Origin: Galbibacter kalidii
GTDB taxonomy: Bacteria; Bacteroidota; Bacteroidia; Flavobacteriales; Flavobacteriaceae
Assembly (NCBI RefSeq): GCF_026241135.1
Contig: NZ_JAPFGA010000006.1
Coordinates: forward strand, 64,369-128,368
Reading direction: 5' to 3'
Length of the DNA stretch: 64,000 nucleotides
The notes beneath the pieces are model-generated. The model worked only from the letters and a program-made list of their open reading frames with translations, ran no database searches and was not told where the DNA came from. Of the stretch, positions 35,569 to 43,591 are shown in pieces. The position numbers and the translations under genes were made by a program. How positions within the stretch are numbered: the stretch's first letter is position 1; each line of letters begins with the position of its first letter.

Positions 35569-36813
35569 ATGATTTTTGATGTACTCATAGTTGGTGGCGG
35601 AGCTGCCGGGTTTTTTGCGGCTATTCAAATAGCGGAACGGAATCCGAACCTTAAAGTTGTTATCCTTGAACGTGGCAAAGAGGTACTGACCAAGGTAAAA
35701 ATATCCGGAGGCGGACGATGTAATGTTACCCATGCTGAGTTTGTCCCCAACGAGTTGACAAAATCATACCCAAGAGGGGAAAAAGAATTGCGGGGACCTT
35801 TCCACACTTTTGCAAGCGGCGATACGATGGCTTTTTTTGAAGAGCGGGGTGTGGCATTAAAGATTGAAGAAGACGGACGTATATTTCCGCAAGCAAACAC
35901 TTCACAAGCCATAATCGACTGTTTTATGGAGGAAATAAATAGACTTGGCGTAAAACTGAATACTCAATGTGGCGTAAAAAACATAGCACAACTTGAAGAT
36001 AAAACCTGGAAATTAACAACAACCCAAGGCGAATTCTTATCCCGTAAATTAATGGTCGCTTCAGGAAGCAATCCTAAAATATGGAAGTTACTTGAAAATT
36101 TAGGTCATACCATTGTTCCCCCGGTACCTTCACTGTTTACTTTCAATATAAAAGACCCCAGAATCAACGGACTTATGGGACTTTCTACTCCGGCTACGGT
36201 TCAGCTATTGGACAGAAAAGGAGCGCCATTGAAAATCGACAGTACCAAAAAAAACATTGCCGGTGGACCTTTGCTTATCACACATTGGGGAATGAGCGGT
36301 CCGGCTATTTTGAAATTGTCCGCTTGGGGTGCACGGGTATTACACGAACACGATTATCAGTTTAAAATCAAAGTAAACTGGCTTCAACATTATTCTTTTG
36401 AGGAAACTTTAGAACAATTAAAAGAAATAAAAACCGATGAAGCCAGAAAAAGAGTCTTCAATACACGTCCGTTTGACCTGCCAAAACGTTTATGGTTCCG
36501 TTTTTTGGAAGAATTGGGATTTGATAAAAATGTAAAATGGGCAGAAGTGAGCCATCAATTACTGCGCCAACTGGCCAAAGAATTGACTGAAGCTGAATTT
36601 TCAGTAAACGGGAAGAGCACTTTTAAGGAAGAGTTTGTTACCGCAGGAGGGATAGACTTGAAAGACATTAATTTTAAAACTTTCCAGAGCAAACGGTGTG
36701 AAAATTTGTATTTGGCGGGCGAAGTTTTGAATATTGATGCTATCACCGGCGGATTTAACTTTCAAAATGCGTGGACAGGGGCGTTTGTTGCCGCACAGGA
36801 TATATCAAAATAA
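35569..36813 (+). CDS. HI0933/YhiN-family FAD-binding oxidoreductase
   Basis: 414 residues. The N-terminal dinucleotide fold reads DVLIVGGGAAGFFAAIQIAE, then KVKISGGGRCNVTHAEF, typical of the HI0933 family. The C-terminal TAGGIDLKDINFKTFQSKRCENLYLAGEVLNIDAITGGFNFQNAWTGAFVAA segment completes the FAD site. It is cytoplasmic. Members are linked to flavin-dependent reduction with poorly defined substrates. The toxin-antitoxin operator overlaps its last codons. Confidence 0.92.
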   Translation: MIFDVLIVGGGAAGFFAAIQIAERNPNLKVVILERGKEVLTKVKISGGGRCNVTHAEFVPNELTKSYPRGEKELRGPFHTFASGDTMAFFEERGVALKIEEDGRIFPQANTSQAIIDCFMEEINRLGVKLNTQCGVKNIAQLEDKTWKLTTTQGEFLSRKLMVASGSNPKIWKLLENLGHTIVPPVPSLFTFNIKDPRINGLMGLSTPATVQLLDRKGAPLKIDSTKKNIAGGPLLITHWGMSGPAILKLSAWGARVLHEHDYQFKIKVNWLQHYSFEETLEQLKEIKTDEARKRVFNTRPFDLPKRLWFRFLEELGFDKNVKWAEVSHQLLRQLAKELTEAEFSVNGKSTFKEEFVTAGGIDLKDINFKTFQSKRCENLYLAGEVLNIDAITGGFNFQNAWTGAFVAAQDISK

Positions 36814-36837
36814 TATATTTTTTATATATTTGATATA
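36801..36837 (+). promoter_or_regulatory. Inverted-repeat operator and promoter of the toxin-antitoxin pair
   Basis: TATATCAAA (36801-36809) and TTTGATATA (36829-36837) are perfect 9-bp arms. The right arm overlaps a -7 element TATATTTG at 36825-36832, 21 bp before the antitoxin ATG. The left arm lies in the last codons of the upstream flavoprotein gene. A repressor bound here would cover the promoter, as expected for antitoxin autoregulation. Confidence 0.6.
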
Positions 36838-36852
36838 TTAATTATATATATT

Positions 36853-37098
36853 ATGGGAAAGACAAAAAAACTGATAGAATTGGACGACAAGGCCATTAAA
36901 GCCCTTGAAAAACAGGCTAAATTGGAAAAAAGATCGCTTAAAAACTATATGGAATGGTTGTTGGAAGACACTGCACAGCGCTATAGCGAACCTTCGGAAG
37001 AATATAAAGCAATGATGGATGATATGTTGGAACGAATGAAAAACGATGAGATTAATTTTATATCTGTAGAAGAAGTGCGTGAAAAATATGGCTTATAA
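36853..37098 (+). CDS. Antitoxin of a type II toxin-antitoxin pair
   Basis: 81 residues. The N-terminus (KKLIELDDKAIKALEKQAKLEKRSLKNYMEWLLE) is consistent with a ribbon-helix-helix DNA-binding domain. The acidic C-terminal tail (EEYKAMMDDMLERMKNDEINF) would neutralise the toxin. The stop overlaps the toxin start by 11 bp, and the inverted repeat upstream fits autoregulation. Confidence 0.82.
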   Translation: MGKTKKLIELDDKAIKALEKQAKLEKRSLKNYMEWLLEDTAQRYSEPSEEYKAMMDDMLERMKNDEINFISVEEVREKYGL

Positions 37099-37357
37099 AA
37101 TTATTATTTCACCAGAAGCGTATCGTGAACTTGATTTAGCTGAATGTTATTTTAAATTTAAAGGACTTTCAAAAGAATTTTTGGAAGATTTCAACATTCA
37201 ATTAAGTTATCTAGAACAAATGCCATTGTCTAGACAAAAACGATATAAGAATATTAGAATTCACCTTTTTGATAAATTTTCATACTCTATTCATTATGTG
37301 GTCATGGGATATGAAGTTCGTGTTTTACACATTCTGAGTCAAAAACAGGGTTTTTAA
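37088..37357 (+). CDS. RelE/ParE-superfamily toxin
   Basis: 89 residues from the ATG at 37088; the track start is a GTG three codons earlier. The fold signature is YKIIISPEAYRELDLAECYFKFKGLSKEFLEDF followed by the basic KRYKNIRIHLFDKFSYSIHYVVMGYEVRVLHILSQKQ, typical of ParE-like plasmid-stabilisation toxins. The target (gyrase for ParE or ribosome-bound mRNA for RelE) cannot be decided from sequence. It overlaps the antitoxin gene. Confidence 0.85.
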   Translation: MAYKIIISPEAYRELDLAECYFKFKGLSKEFLEDFNIQLSYLEQMPLSRQKRYKNIRIHLFDKFSYSIHYVVMGYEVRVLHILSQKQGF

Positions 37358-37404
37358 ACCGAAAATGCTTTATACAGCCTACTGCAAATCGATGTTAAAC
37401 TTAT

Positions 37405-37412
37405 TATCTTTG
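37405..37412 (+). promoter_or_regulatory. -7 promoter element TATCTTTG before mvaD
   Basis: A perfect TAnnTTTG lies 16 bp upstream of the mvaD ATG. No clear -33 TTTG is seen. Confidence 0.55.
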
Positions 37413-37427
37413 TGCAGATAAAGATAT

Positions 37428-38558
37428 ATGGACGCACAACAATTCATTCCAAACCCCTACATTTATTCCGTAGAGAAAGGGAAGGTTTCATGGCAATCGC
37501 CAAGTAATATTGCCTTGGTAAAATACTGGGGGAAAAAGCAGGATCAGATTCCGACCAACCCATCTATTAGTTTTACGTTGAATGATTGCAAGACGATGAC
37601 CTCACTTACATTCACCAAAAAAGAAAATGATGGTAATTTCTCTTTTGAAGTCTATCTGGATGGGGAGAAAAAAGATAGTTTTAAGCCTAAAATCGAAACT
37701 TTTTTTAAGCGGGTGGAAAGTTACTTACCATTTTTAAAGGATTATCATTTTAAAATTGAAACTCATAATACCTTTCCGCATAGTTCAGGAATAGCATCAT
37801 CGGCCAGCGGAATGAGTGCGTTAGCCTTATGTCTACTTAGTGTTGAACAACAATTGATAGATAAAGCTGTTAGGTCGGTCGCACCTGTCTCGACCAAAGC
37901 GTCGGGAGTCGAGACCTCAGGAAAAAAAGCCTCTTTTTTAGCGCGATTGGGCTCAGGAAGTGCTTGCAGAAGTATTGAGGGGAGCCTTGTGGAATGGGGA
38001 ACGCATCCTGAAATTGAAGGCAGCACCGACCTTTTCGGTGTAAAATATCCGTATGAGGTGCACGAGGTTTTTCAGAATTATCAGGATACTATCCTGTTGG
38101 TCGATGTGGGGGAGAAAAAAGTGAGCAGTACGGTGGGTCATAATTTGATGCACGGTCACTCCTATGCCGAATCGAGATTCAAACAAGCGGGTGAAAATCT
38201 TTCAGCCTTAAAAGATGTTTTTAAAAGAGGAGACCTCGATCGGTTTGTTGAAATTGTAGAGAGTGAGGCCTTGACGCTTCATGCCATGATGATGACCTCC
38301 TTGCCCTATTTTATTTTGATAAAACCGAATACACTCCAGATCATTGAAAAAATATGGGCTTTTAGAAAAAGTACGGGATCGAAAGCCTGTTTCACACTCG
38401 ATGCCGGAGCGAATGTACACTTGCTATATCCCGAAACCGAAAAAGATAAAGTCTTGCAATTTGTTCAAGGTGAACTCGTCGAACATTGTAAAGACGGAAA
38501 ATATATTTGCGATAGTGTCGGATTGGGAGCTCAACCGATTATTGAGAATGAAGAATGA
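37428..38558 (+). CDS. mvaD: Diphosphomevalonate decarboxylase
   Basis: 376 residues, GHMP superfamily. Motifs are SPSNIALVKYWGKKQDQIPTNPSISFTL (substrate site), FPHSSGIASSASGMSALAL (ATP-binding loop) and KASFLARLGSGSACRSIEG with the catalytic region. It converts mevalonate 5-diphosphate to isopentenyl diphosphate, the mevalonate route used by Flavobacteriia. The mevalonate-kinase-like gene and a prenyltransferase follow. Residues about 148-163 (RSVAPVSTKASGVETSG) are encoded by a palindromic repeat and appear to be a lineage-specific insertion between the ATP loop and the KASFLARL motif. Confidence 0.94.
   Translation: MDAQQFIPNPYIYSVEKGKVSWQSPSNIALVKYWGKKQDQIPTNPSISFTLNDCKTMTSLTFTKKENDGNFSFEVYLDGEKKDSFKPKIETFFKRVESYLPFLKDYHFKIETHNTFPHSSGIASSASGMSALALCLLSVEQQLIDKAVRSVAPVSTKASGVETSGKKASFLARLGSGSACRSIEGSLVEWGTHPEIEGSTDLFGVKYPYEVHEVFQNYQDTILLVDVGEKKVSSTVGHNLMHGHSYAESRFKQAGENLSALKDVFKRGDLDRFVEIVESEALTLHAMMMTSLPYFILIKPNTLQIIEKIWAFRKSTGSKACFTLDAGANVHLLYPETEKDKVLQFVQGELVEHCKDGKYICDSVGLGAQPIIENEE
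37873..37918. repeat. Palindromic repeat translated in frame inside mvaD
   Basis: GTCTCGAC (37887) and GTCGAGAC (37908) are perfect 8-bp arms inside a G/C-rich stretch that includes GGTCGGTCGCACCTG. The reading frame is kept. The GTCGAGACC end matches the intergenic repeat at 27632-27682. Confidence 0.7.
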
Positions 38559-38568
38559 AAGATTTATA

Positions 38569-39048
38569 ATGAAGAAGAATATACCCATATTAATATTTTT
38601 TATTTTAAGCCAAATTGGATTTTCTCAAGAAGGAAAATATTTTGGAGAAGAGTATGCTTGTACAGGAGTAAGTCCAATAAATCATTATTACTGGATTGAT
38701 TTAAAAAAAGATAAGACTTTCGAATATCATATTTTTAATAATGACGATGAATTAAGATGCAAAGAGATAAAAGGAATTTGGGAGGTTAAAAATGATACGT
38801 TGTATTTGACTAAAAATAAACGAAAAAAGTATTACTATCTGATTTCGGTTGATACAATTAAAAGCCCAACACAAGATATTTTTCATAAAATAATGACTGG
38901 ACAAGATAAGGATATCGTGAATAAAGGAATTGATGATTTTGGACTAGGAATCACTCAAATGATAAAATTAGATAAAGTACTTAAAGGAAAAACCGGTTTA
39001 ACTCGTAAAGTAATAATGAGATGGAGTAATAAAAAATACTGTCGCTGA
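38569..39048 (+). CDS. Secreted protein of unknown function within the mevalonate locus
   Basis: 159 residues from the ATG at 38569 (an ATG at 38548 is also possible). The longer track ORF starts inside mvaD and its extension is out-of-frame mvaD sequence. The N-terminus is a clear signal peptide (KKNIPILIFFILSQIGFSQ). The mature part (EGKYFGEEYACTGVSPINHYYWIDLKKDKTFEYHIF, GIWEVKNDTLYLTKN) resembles a small beta-rich lipocalin-like or META-type exported fold, but I do not recognise the family. It has lower GC than its neighbours. It lies 10 bp after mvaD and 112 bp before the kinase gene, which has its own promoter. Confidence 0.7.
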   Translation: MKKNIPILIFFILSQIGFSQEGKYFGEEYACTGVSPINHYYWIDLKKDKTFEYHIFNNDDELRCKEIKGIWEVKNDTLYLTKNKRKKYYYLISVDTIKSPTQDIFHKIMTGQDKDIVNKGIDDFGLGITQMIKLDKVLKGKTGLTRKVIMRWSNKKYCR

Positions 39049-39085
39049 TTTTGATTTCTGTAAAAGTAATATCTCAATTTTTATG

Positions 39086-39093
39086 TACCTTTG
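39086..39093 (+). promoter_or_regulatory. -7 promoter element TACCTTTG before the GHMP kinase gene
   Basis: A perfect TAnnTTTG lies 67 bp before the kinase ATG, giving it transcription independent of mvaD. Confidence 0.55.
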
Positions 39094-39160
39094 CAATGGT
39101 AAATGAAAGGTTTACAATGCAAAATTTTTCATTTTCACTTTTAATTATTCATTATAAAAA

Positions 39161-40099
39161 ATGAAAGGACCTTTATTTTATTCAAAAATATTACTCTTCG
39201 GGGAATATGGGATCATCAAGGATTCCAAAGGCTTATCCATTCCGTATAATTTTTATAATGGCGGATTGAAGCTTAGTGACGAGTTGGATACTTCTGCAAA
39301 AAAATCCAACAAAAGTTTAAAACACTTTTCTGCCTATCTCAAAGATTTGCAAACGGAACAACCTGATCTTGTTTCTTTTGATTTGGAGAAACTAGATGCC
39401 GATGTTACCAAAGGAATGTATTTCGACAGCAGTATTCCGCAAGGATATGGTGTGGGGAGTAGCGGTGCTCTTGTAGCAGCTGTTTACGATAAGTACGCTT
39501 TTGATAAAATAACGGTATTGGAAAATTTGACCCGGGAAAAACTCCTGAAACTAAAAGCTATTTTCGGGGCGATGGAGTCCTTTTTCCATGGAAAATCTTC
39601 CGGATTGGATCCGTTGAACAGCTATTTAAGTCTTCCAATACTGATCAATTCCAAAGATAATATAGAACCTACAGGAATTCCTTCACAAACCGTTGACGGA
39701 AAAGGAGCTGTGTTTTTGTTGGATAGCGGAGTGACAGGGGAAACCGCACCTATGATCCAGATCTTTTTGGAGAATATGAAGCACGAAGGTTTTAGAAATA
39801 TGCTGAAAGATCAGTTTATAAAACATACCGATGCTTGTGTGGATGATTTCCTGAAAGGGGATGTGAAATCACTGTTTAAAAACCTGAAACAACTCTCCAA
39901 TACGGTGTTGAACAACTTTAAGCCTATGATTCCGGCACAATTTCATAAACTGTGGAAATACGGGATCGACACCAACGAGTATTATCTAAAACTTTGCGGT
40001 TCTGGTGGTGGAGGTTATATTTTGGGCTTTACCCAAGATATTGAAAAAGCGAGAAAAGCGCTGGAAGGGCACAAATTGGAGGTGGTTTACAACTTCTAA
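39161..40099 (+). CDS. Mevalonate-kinase-like GHMP kinase
   Basis: 312 residues, GHMP family. The N-terminus reads YSKILLFGEYGIIKDSKGLSIPY and the ATP loop SIPQGYGVGSSGALVAAVYDKYA. HGKSSGLDPLNSYLS supplies the catalytic-type Asp, and LCGSGGGGYILGF is the third GHMP motif. It phosphorylates mevalonate (or possibly phosphomevalonate) ahead of MvaD. The Bacteroidota proteins are divergent, so the exact step is inferred from neighbourhood. Confidence 0.87.
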   Translation: MKGPLFYSKILLFGEYGIIKDSKGLSIPYNFYNGGLKLSDELDTSAKKSNKSLKHFSAYLKDLQTEQPDLVSFDLEKLDADVTKGMYFDSSIPQGYGVGSSGALVAAVYDKYAFDKITVLENLTREKLLKLKAIFGAMESFFHGKSSGLDPLNSYLSLPILINSKDNIEPTGIPSQTVDGKGAVFLLDSGVTGETAPMIQIFLENMKHEGFRNMLKDQFIKHTDACVDDFLKGDVKSLFKNLKQLSNTVLNNFKPMIPAQFHKLWKYGIDTNEYYLKLCGSGGGGYILGFTQDIEKARKALEGHKLEVVYNF

Positions 40100-40119
40100 G
40101 AATTTCAAAACCTGCATAT

Positions 40120-41025
40120 ATGTTCAATCGGAAGCAAAAGCTCTTATTCCTTAAGTTGTTAAGTTTGTTTTCGGTAGTTCGTGGTTATAATGTGTTGGTC
40201 ATTGCCTTGGCACAATACCTAACCTCTATCTATATTTTATCTCCCGATACACCATTGTACCAAGTGTTGTTTGATCCTAATCTGTTTGCCATTGTTGTGG
40301 CTTCGGCTATTGCCATTGCGTCAGGTTATATCATCAATAATTTTTATGATGCGGAGAAAGACTTGATCAACAGGCCGACGAAAAGCATGTTGGATAGGTT
40401 AGTCGGACAGCGATTCAAACTATCGGCTTATTTTGTGCTCAATTTCCTGTCGGTTGTTTTTGCCAGTTATGTTTCTTTTCGGGCGGTGATATTCTTTTCG
40501 CTCTATATTTTCGGAATTTGGTTTTATTCACATAAACTGAAAAAAGTAGCGTTTATTGGTAATTTTGTATCAGCAACTCTTGCTATTACACCTTTTTTTG
40601 CCGTTTTTATCTATTATAAGAACTTCGATCCGGTTATTTTTGTCCATGCAACCTTCTTGTTCCTCATCATTCTTATCCGTGAAAAGGTAAAAGACCTGGA
40701 AAATATGAAAGGCGATATGGCGCAAAATTACAAGACCATTCCGGTGGTTTACGGAGAGCGTGTATCGAAGATCGTTATTACTGTATTGACTGCACTAACA
40801 TTGATTCCGGCCTATTTGTTGATCACTAGATTTGAAATTGGATATATGCATATTTTCTTTTATGGATGTATATTCCTCTTGTTGATCTTTGTGATTCTTC
40901 TATGGCGTTCGTCGGTCAAAATGCATTATCTGTTACTTCACAATATTTTGAAGTTCATTATAGTCTCCGGGGTTTTCAGTATTTTACTGATTGATGTAGA
41001 TTTGGTATTGAACAGGATTTTTTAG
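40120..41025 (+). CDS. UbiA-family membrane prenyltransferase
   Basis: 301 residues with about eight transmembrane helices. The prenyl-diphosphate sites are NNFYDAEKDLINRP (first Asp-rich motif) and REKVKDLENMKGD (second). It transfers a prenyl chain to an acceptor in the inner membrane. Homologues in Flavobacteriia are often labelled geranylgeranylglycerol-phosphate geranylgeranyltransferase, but the acceptor here is unproven. Position after the mevalonate genes fits use of their product. Confidence 0.88.
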   Translation: MFNRKQKLLFLKLLSLFSVVRGYNVLVIALAQYLTSIYILSPDTPLYQVLFDPNLFAIVVASAIAIASGYIINNFYDAEKDLINRPTKSMLDRLVGQRFKLSAYFVLNFLSVVFASYVSFRAVIFFSLYIFGIWFYSHKLKKVAFIGNFVSATLAITPFFAVFIYYKNFDPVIFVHATFLFLIILIREKVKDLENMKGDMAQNYKTIPVVYGERVSKIVITVLTALTLIPAYLLITRFEIGYMHIFFYGCIFLLLIFVILLWRSSVKMHYLLLHNILKFIIVSGVFSILLIDVDLVLNRIF

Positions 41026-41271
41026 ATAATCCTCCAAAGGAGAAAATTGAATTGAACTTTGCTGATTGGAGTTGACCGGTTTTTTTTAATCCAAATCCCA
41101 ATTTCGGTAACCTGTCATCGATCAAAACTTCTAACTTCCCACTTCATGCTTCCGTCATCGGTCATCCGTCTTCAAACTCTATTGTACATCCCTTAATCAG
41201 GCTGACCGTTTTTCAAAATTCCTAATTTCGTATTTCTAATCTTGTATTTCAAATTTCACACTTTATTCATC

Positions 41272-41279
41272 TATCTTTG
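41272..41279 (+). promoter_or_regulatory. -7 promoter element TATCTTTG before the pseudouridine synthase gene
   Basis: A perfect TAnnTTTG lies 15 bp before the ATG. The rest of the 268-bp gap (41026-41293) is pyrimidine-rich, with short CATCGGTCATC-type repetition, and shows no gene. Confidence 0.55.
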
Positions 41280-41293
41280 CAAAAAAGATTTTT

Positions 41294-42166
41294 ATGAGTA
41301 GAGAGGATAAGTCTAAAAAGGGAAAAAGTTATGGTAGACAAGGAGGCGGCAGCAAAAAAGTATCGGGTAGACAGGGAGGAAAGATGAAAGGGGAAAGTTA
41401 CGGACGTGGATATTCCCCCAGCCGAAAACCGACTCCCAAAAAAAATCAATTGGCACCAGACGAAATACGACTCAATAAATATATATCAAATAGTGGGGTT
41501 TGTTCAAGAAGGGATGCCGATATTTATATAGCTTCGGGAAATGTGACCGTTAATGGAAAAGTAGTGACAGAAATGGGCTATAAAGTGAAACTGACCGATG
41601 AGGTAAAGTTTGACGGGCGCAAAATCAATCCTGAAAAAAAGGAATACATATTGCTGAACAAACCCAAAGGTTTTATCACCACCACAAACGATGAAAAAGG
41701 AAGACGTACTGTGATGGATTTGGTGAAGAATGCTACCAAAAGCAACATAGTGCCTGTTGGGCGATTGGACCGGAATACCATCGGACTCTTGCTGTTTACC
41801 AACGACGGCGACTTGGCTAAAAAGCTTACACATCCTAAACACGGGGTTCGAAAAATCTATCATGTGGCTTTGGATAAAAACTTTAAGGGCGAAGATTTGC
41901 TTAAGGTAAAAGAAGGTTTAAGACTTGAAGATGGAGAGATCAAGGTGGATGAAATTTCCTTTATCGATGGCGGAAAGAAAAATGAAGTGGGTGTGAAAAT
42001 ACACAGCGGACGCAACCGTATCGTAAGACGTATTTTTCAACATCTGGACTATGAAGTGGTGAAGTTGGATCGTGTTGTCTTTGCCGGACTGACAAAAAAA
42101 GACCTTCCACGAGGGACTTGGAGACATTTGACAAAACAGGAGGTCATCAATCTAAGGATGCTTTAA
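41294..42166 (+). CDS. RluB/RsuA-family rRNA pseudouridine synthase
   Basis: 290 residues. Residues 1-55 are a basic, glycine-rich, disordered tail (GKSYGRQGGGSKKVSG). An S4 RNA-binding domain follows (IRLNKYISNSGVCSRRDADIYIASGNVTVNG, about 57-105). The catalytic domain has PVGRLDRNTIGLLLFTNDG with the nucleophile Asp, and SGRNRIVRRIFQHLDYEVVKLDRV. It makes pseudouridine in 23S or 16S rRNA; the exact site cannot be read. It ends at a convergent terminator. Confidence 0.92.
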   Translation: MSREDKSKKGKSYGRQGGGSKKVSGRQGGKMKGESYGRGYSPSRKPTPKKNQLAPDEIRLNKYISNSGVCSRRDADIYIASGNVTVNGKVVTEMGYKVKLTDEVKFDGRKINPEKKEYILLNKPKGFITTTNDEKGRRTVMDLVKNATKSNIVPVGRLDRNTIGLLLFTNDGDLAKKLTHPKHGVRKIYHVALDKNFKGEDLLKVKEGLRLEDGEIKVDEISFIDGGKKNEVGVKIHSGRNRIVRRIFQHLDYEVVKLDRVVFAGLTKKDLPRGTWRHLTKQEVINLRML

Positions 42167-42170
42167 CCAA

Positions 42171-42209
42171 AAAAACTCCTTGGGACTTGCTCCAAGGTTT
42201 TTCGTTTTT
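42171..42209. terminator. Bidirectional terminator
   Basis: CCTTGG and CCAAGG arms (42178-42197) lie between A and T runs (AAAAAAACT ... TTTTTCGTTTTTT), between the convergent pseudouridine synthase and mannosyltransferase genes. Confidence 0.8.
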
Positions 42210-43591
42210 TACCTCTTCCGCCTTGGGCGGATCGAAACTGTTCGGATGAGGAAAGGTTTTTTCAGAATAACTTCTCTAATAAAGCAGAAGTATACAACAA
42301 GGTATTCCAGGGCGATAAGCCAAAGGTTTTCGTTGAAGTTTTCCCGGGCATAGGCATGATAACTAATCATGATCACCAGACTCCATACCACCGGGAACCT
42401 GTATGGGGTGAACACACATAAAACAAGTGGAGTGGCAATGTACCACGGATGAACGGTAGTGGACAGGAACAAATAAAAAGAACAGGTTATTAGCATTGAG
42501 ATGATCAGGGTTTGTGGCGTGCTGTTCTTTTTGAAAAAGGATAAATAGAGAACAATCAATACTACGGAAATAGCCAAAACGATTCCGGTCGATTGAATGA
42601 TGTTATAGCCCTTTATCAAGAACCCGACTTCCCTGATGATATAATAAATCCCCGCATTGAATTCGAATTTCTGAAACCACAATCCGATGCTTTTCCCGAA
42701 ATTGGAAATCAGATTGTCGGACATGAAAGGAAGGAATGAAATCACAAATCCGATAATGACGATAGCATAAAAAGCGATAAGTTTCAACAGGCTTGTTTTT
42801 TGATCTTTTTTAAAGAACCAATAAACCAGCAGGGGTAAAAAGATAAGTGGAATCAGTTTTACGGAAATGGAAATGGAGAGCAAAAATGCTGCAAGTACCC
42901 ATTTCTTCCGAAGTAAAAAATAAAGAGCAGCTACCAAGAAGAAAAGCATCACCCCTTCAAAATGAAGATTTCCACATAGCTCGATAATGATAAACGGATT
43001 CAAAAAATACCAAAATATCTGATGTGTAGGAAGTTTGAGTAAGTTCAATACCTTTCTTCCGAAGTAAAGTATCCCTAGATCAGCAGCAATCATAAAAACA
43101 CGTAGCACAATTGTAGTGCCCAGAATACTTTTACCTCCTAAGAGTGCAGCCAAAGCAAAAAACAGTTGATGTACGGGGGGATAATTGCTGTAATTGCCAG
43201 CGCTTAAACTCCCCATTCCGTCCAACAGAGCCTTGTAATTTTCCATTGGGATCATTTCAGAATTAAAAAGTTGTTGGGGAGTAAATTCGTATGGGTTTAT
43301 TCCTTCCAGAATCATTCTACCATCCCAGATAAAACGATAAAAATCCTGTGATAAGTTTGGGGCAGCCACAATAAATACTAATCTGAAAAGAATTCCTGTA
43401 AGCAAAAGGAATTTAAAATTCCCCTTCTCCATTTGAAGGGTTTTGTAAAAGAAATAGAACAGCACGGCGTATAAACCGAAAAGTTTCACGGTGTCGGATC
43501 TTTCCAAATCATAAGCAAAACTGAAATAGAAAAGTAAGGCTGAAAGGGTGAAAATTATCGGGTACTTGTGCGCGCTCCAATAATCAAGCAT
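42209..43591 (-). CDS. Polytopic GT-C glycosyltransferase, mannosyltransferase-like
   Basis: 460 residues with about 11-12 transmembrane helices. The first extracytoplasmic loop carries SQDFYRFIWDGRMILEGINPYEF, the pattern of GT-C enzymes that use polyprenyl-phosphate-mannose donors, with an acidic residue before helix 3. It would add a sugar to a lipid or glycan outside the inner membrane. It overlaps the upstream glycosyltransferase by 8 bp and is last in a five-gene operon. Its C-terminal RPRRKR is encoded by a palindrome (42217-42231) and may be acquired. Confidence 0.82.
   Translation of the reverse strand: MLDYWSAHKYPIIFTLSALLFYFSFAYDLERSDTVKLFGLYAVLFYFFYKTLQMEKGNFKFLLLTGILFRLVFIVAAPNLSQDFYRFIWDGRMILEGINPYEFTPQQLFNSEMIPMENYKALLDGMGSLSAGNYSNYPPVHQLFFALAALLGGKSILGTTIVLRVFMIAADLGILYFGRKVLNLLKLPTHQIFWYFLNPFIIIELCGNLHFEGVMLFFLVAALYFLLRKKWVLAAFLLSISISVKLIPLIFLPLLVYWFFKKDQKTSLLKLIAFYAIVIIGFVISFLPFMSDNLISNFGKSIGLWFQKFEFNAGIYYIIREVGFLIKGYNIIQSTGIVLAISVVLIVLYLSFFKKNSTPQTLIISMLITCSFYLFLSTTVHPWYIATPLVLCVFTPYRFPVVWSLVIMISYHAYARENFNENLWLIALEYLVVYFCFIREVILKKPFLIRTVSIRPRRKR
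42217..42231. repeat. Palindrome in the last codons of the mannosyltransferase gene
   Basis: TCCGCC-TTG-GGCGGA has perfect 6-bp arms and encodes part of the basic C-terminal tail just before the stop codon. Confidence 0.6.

Noticed and set aside
38344-38568. N-terminal part of the 234-aa ORF over mvaD
   Set aside because: It is out-of-frame mvaD sequence; the signal peptide shows that the real gene begins at 38569.
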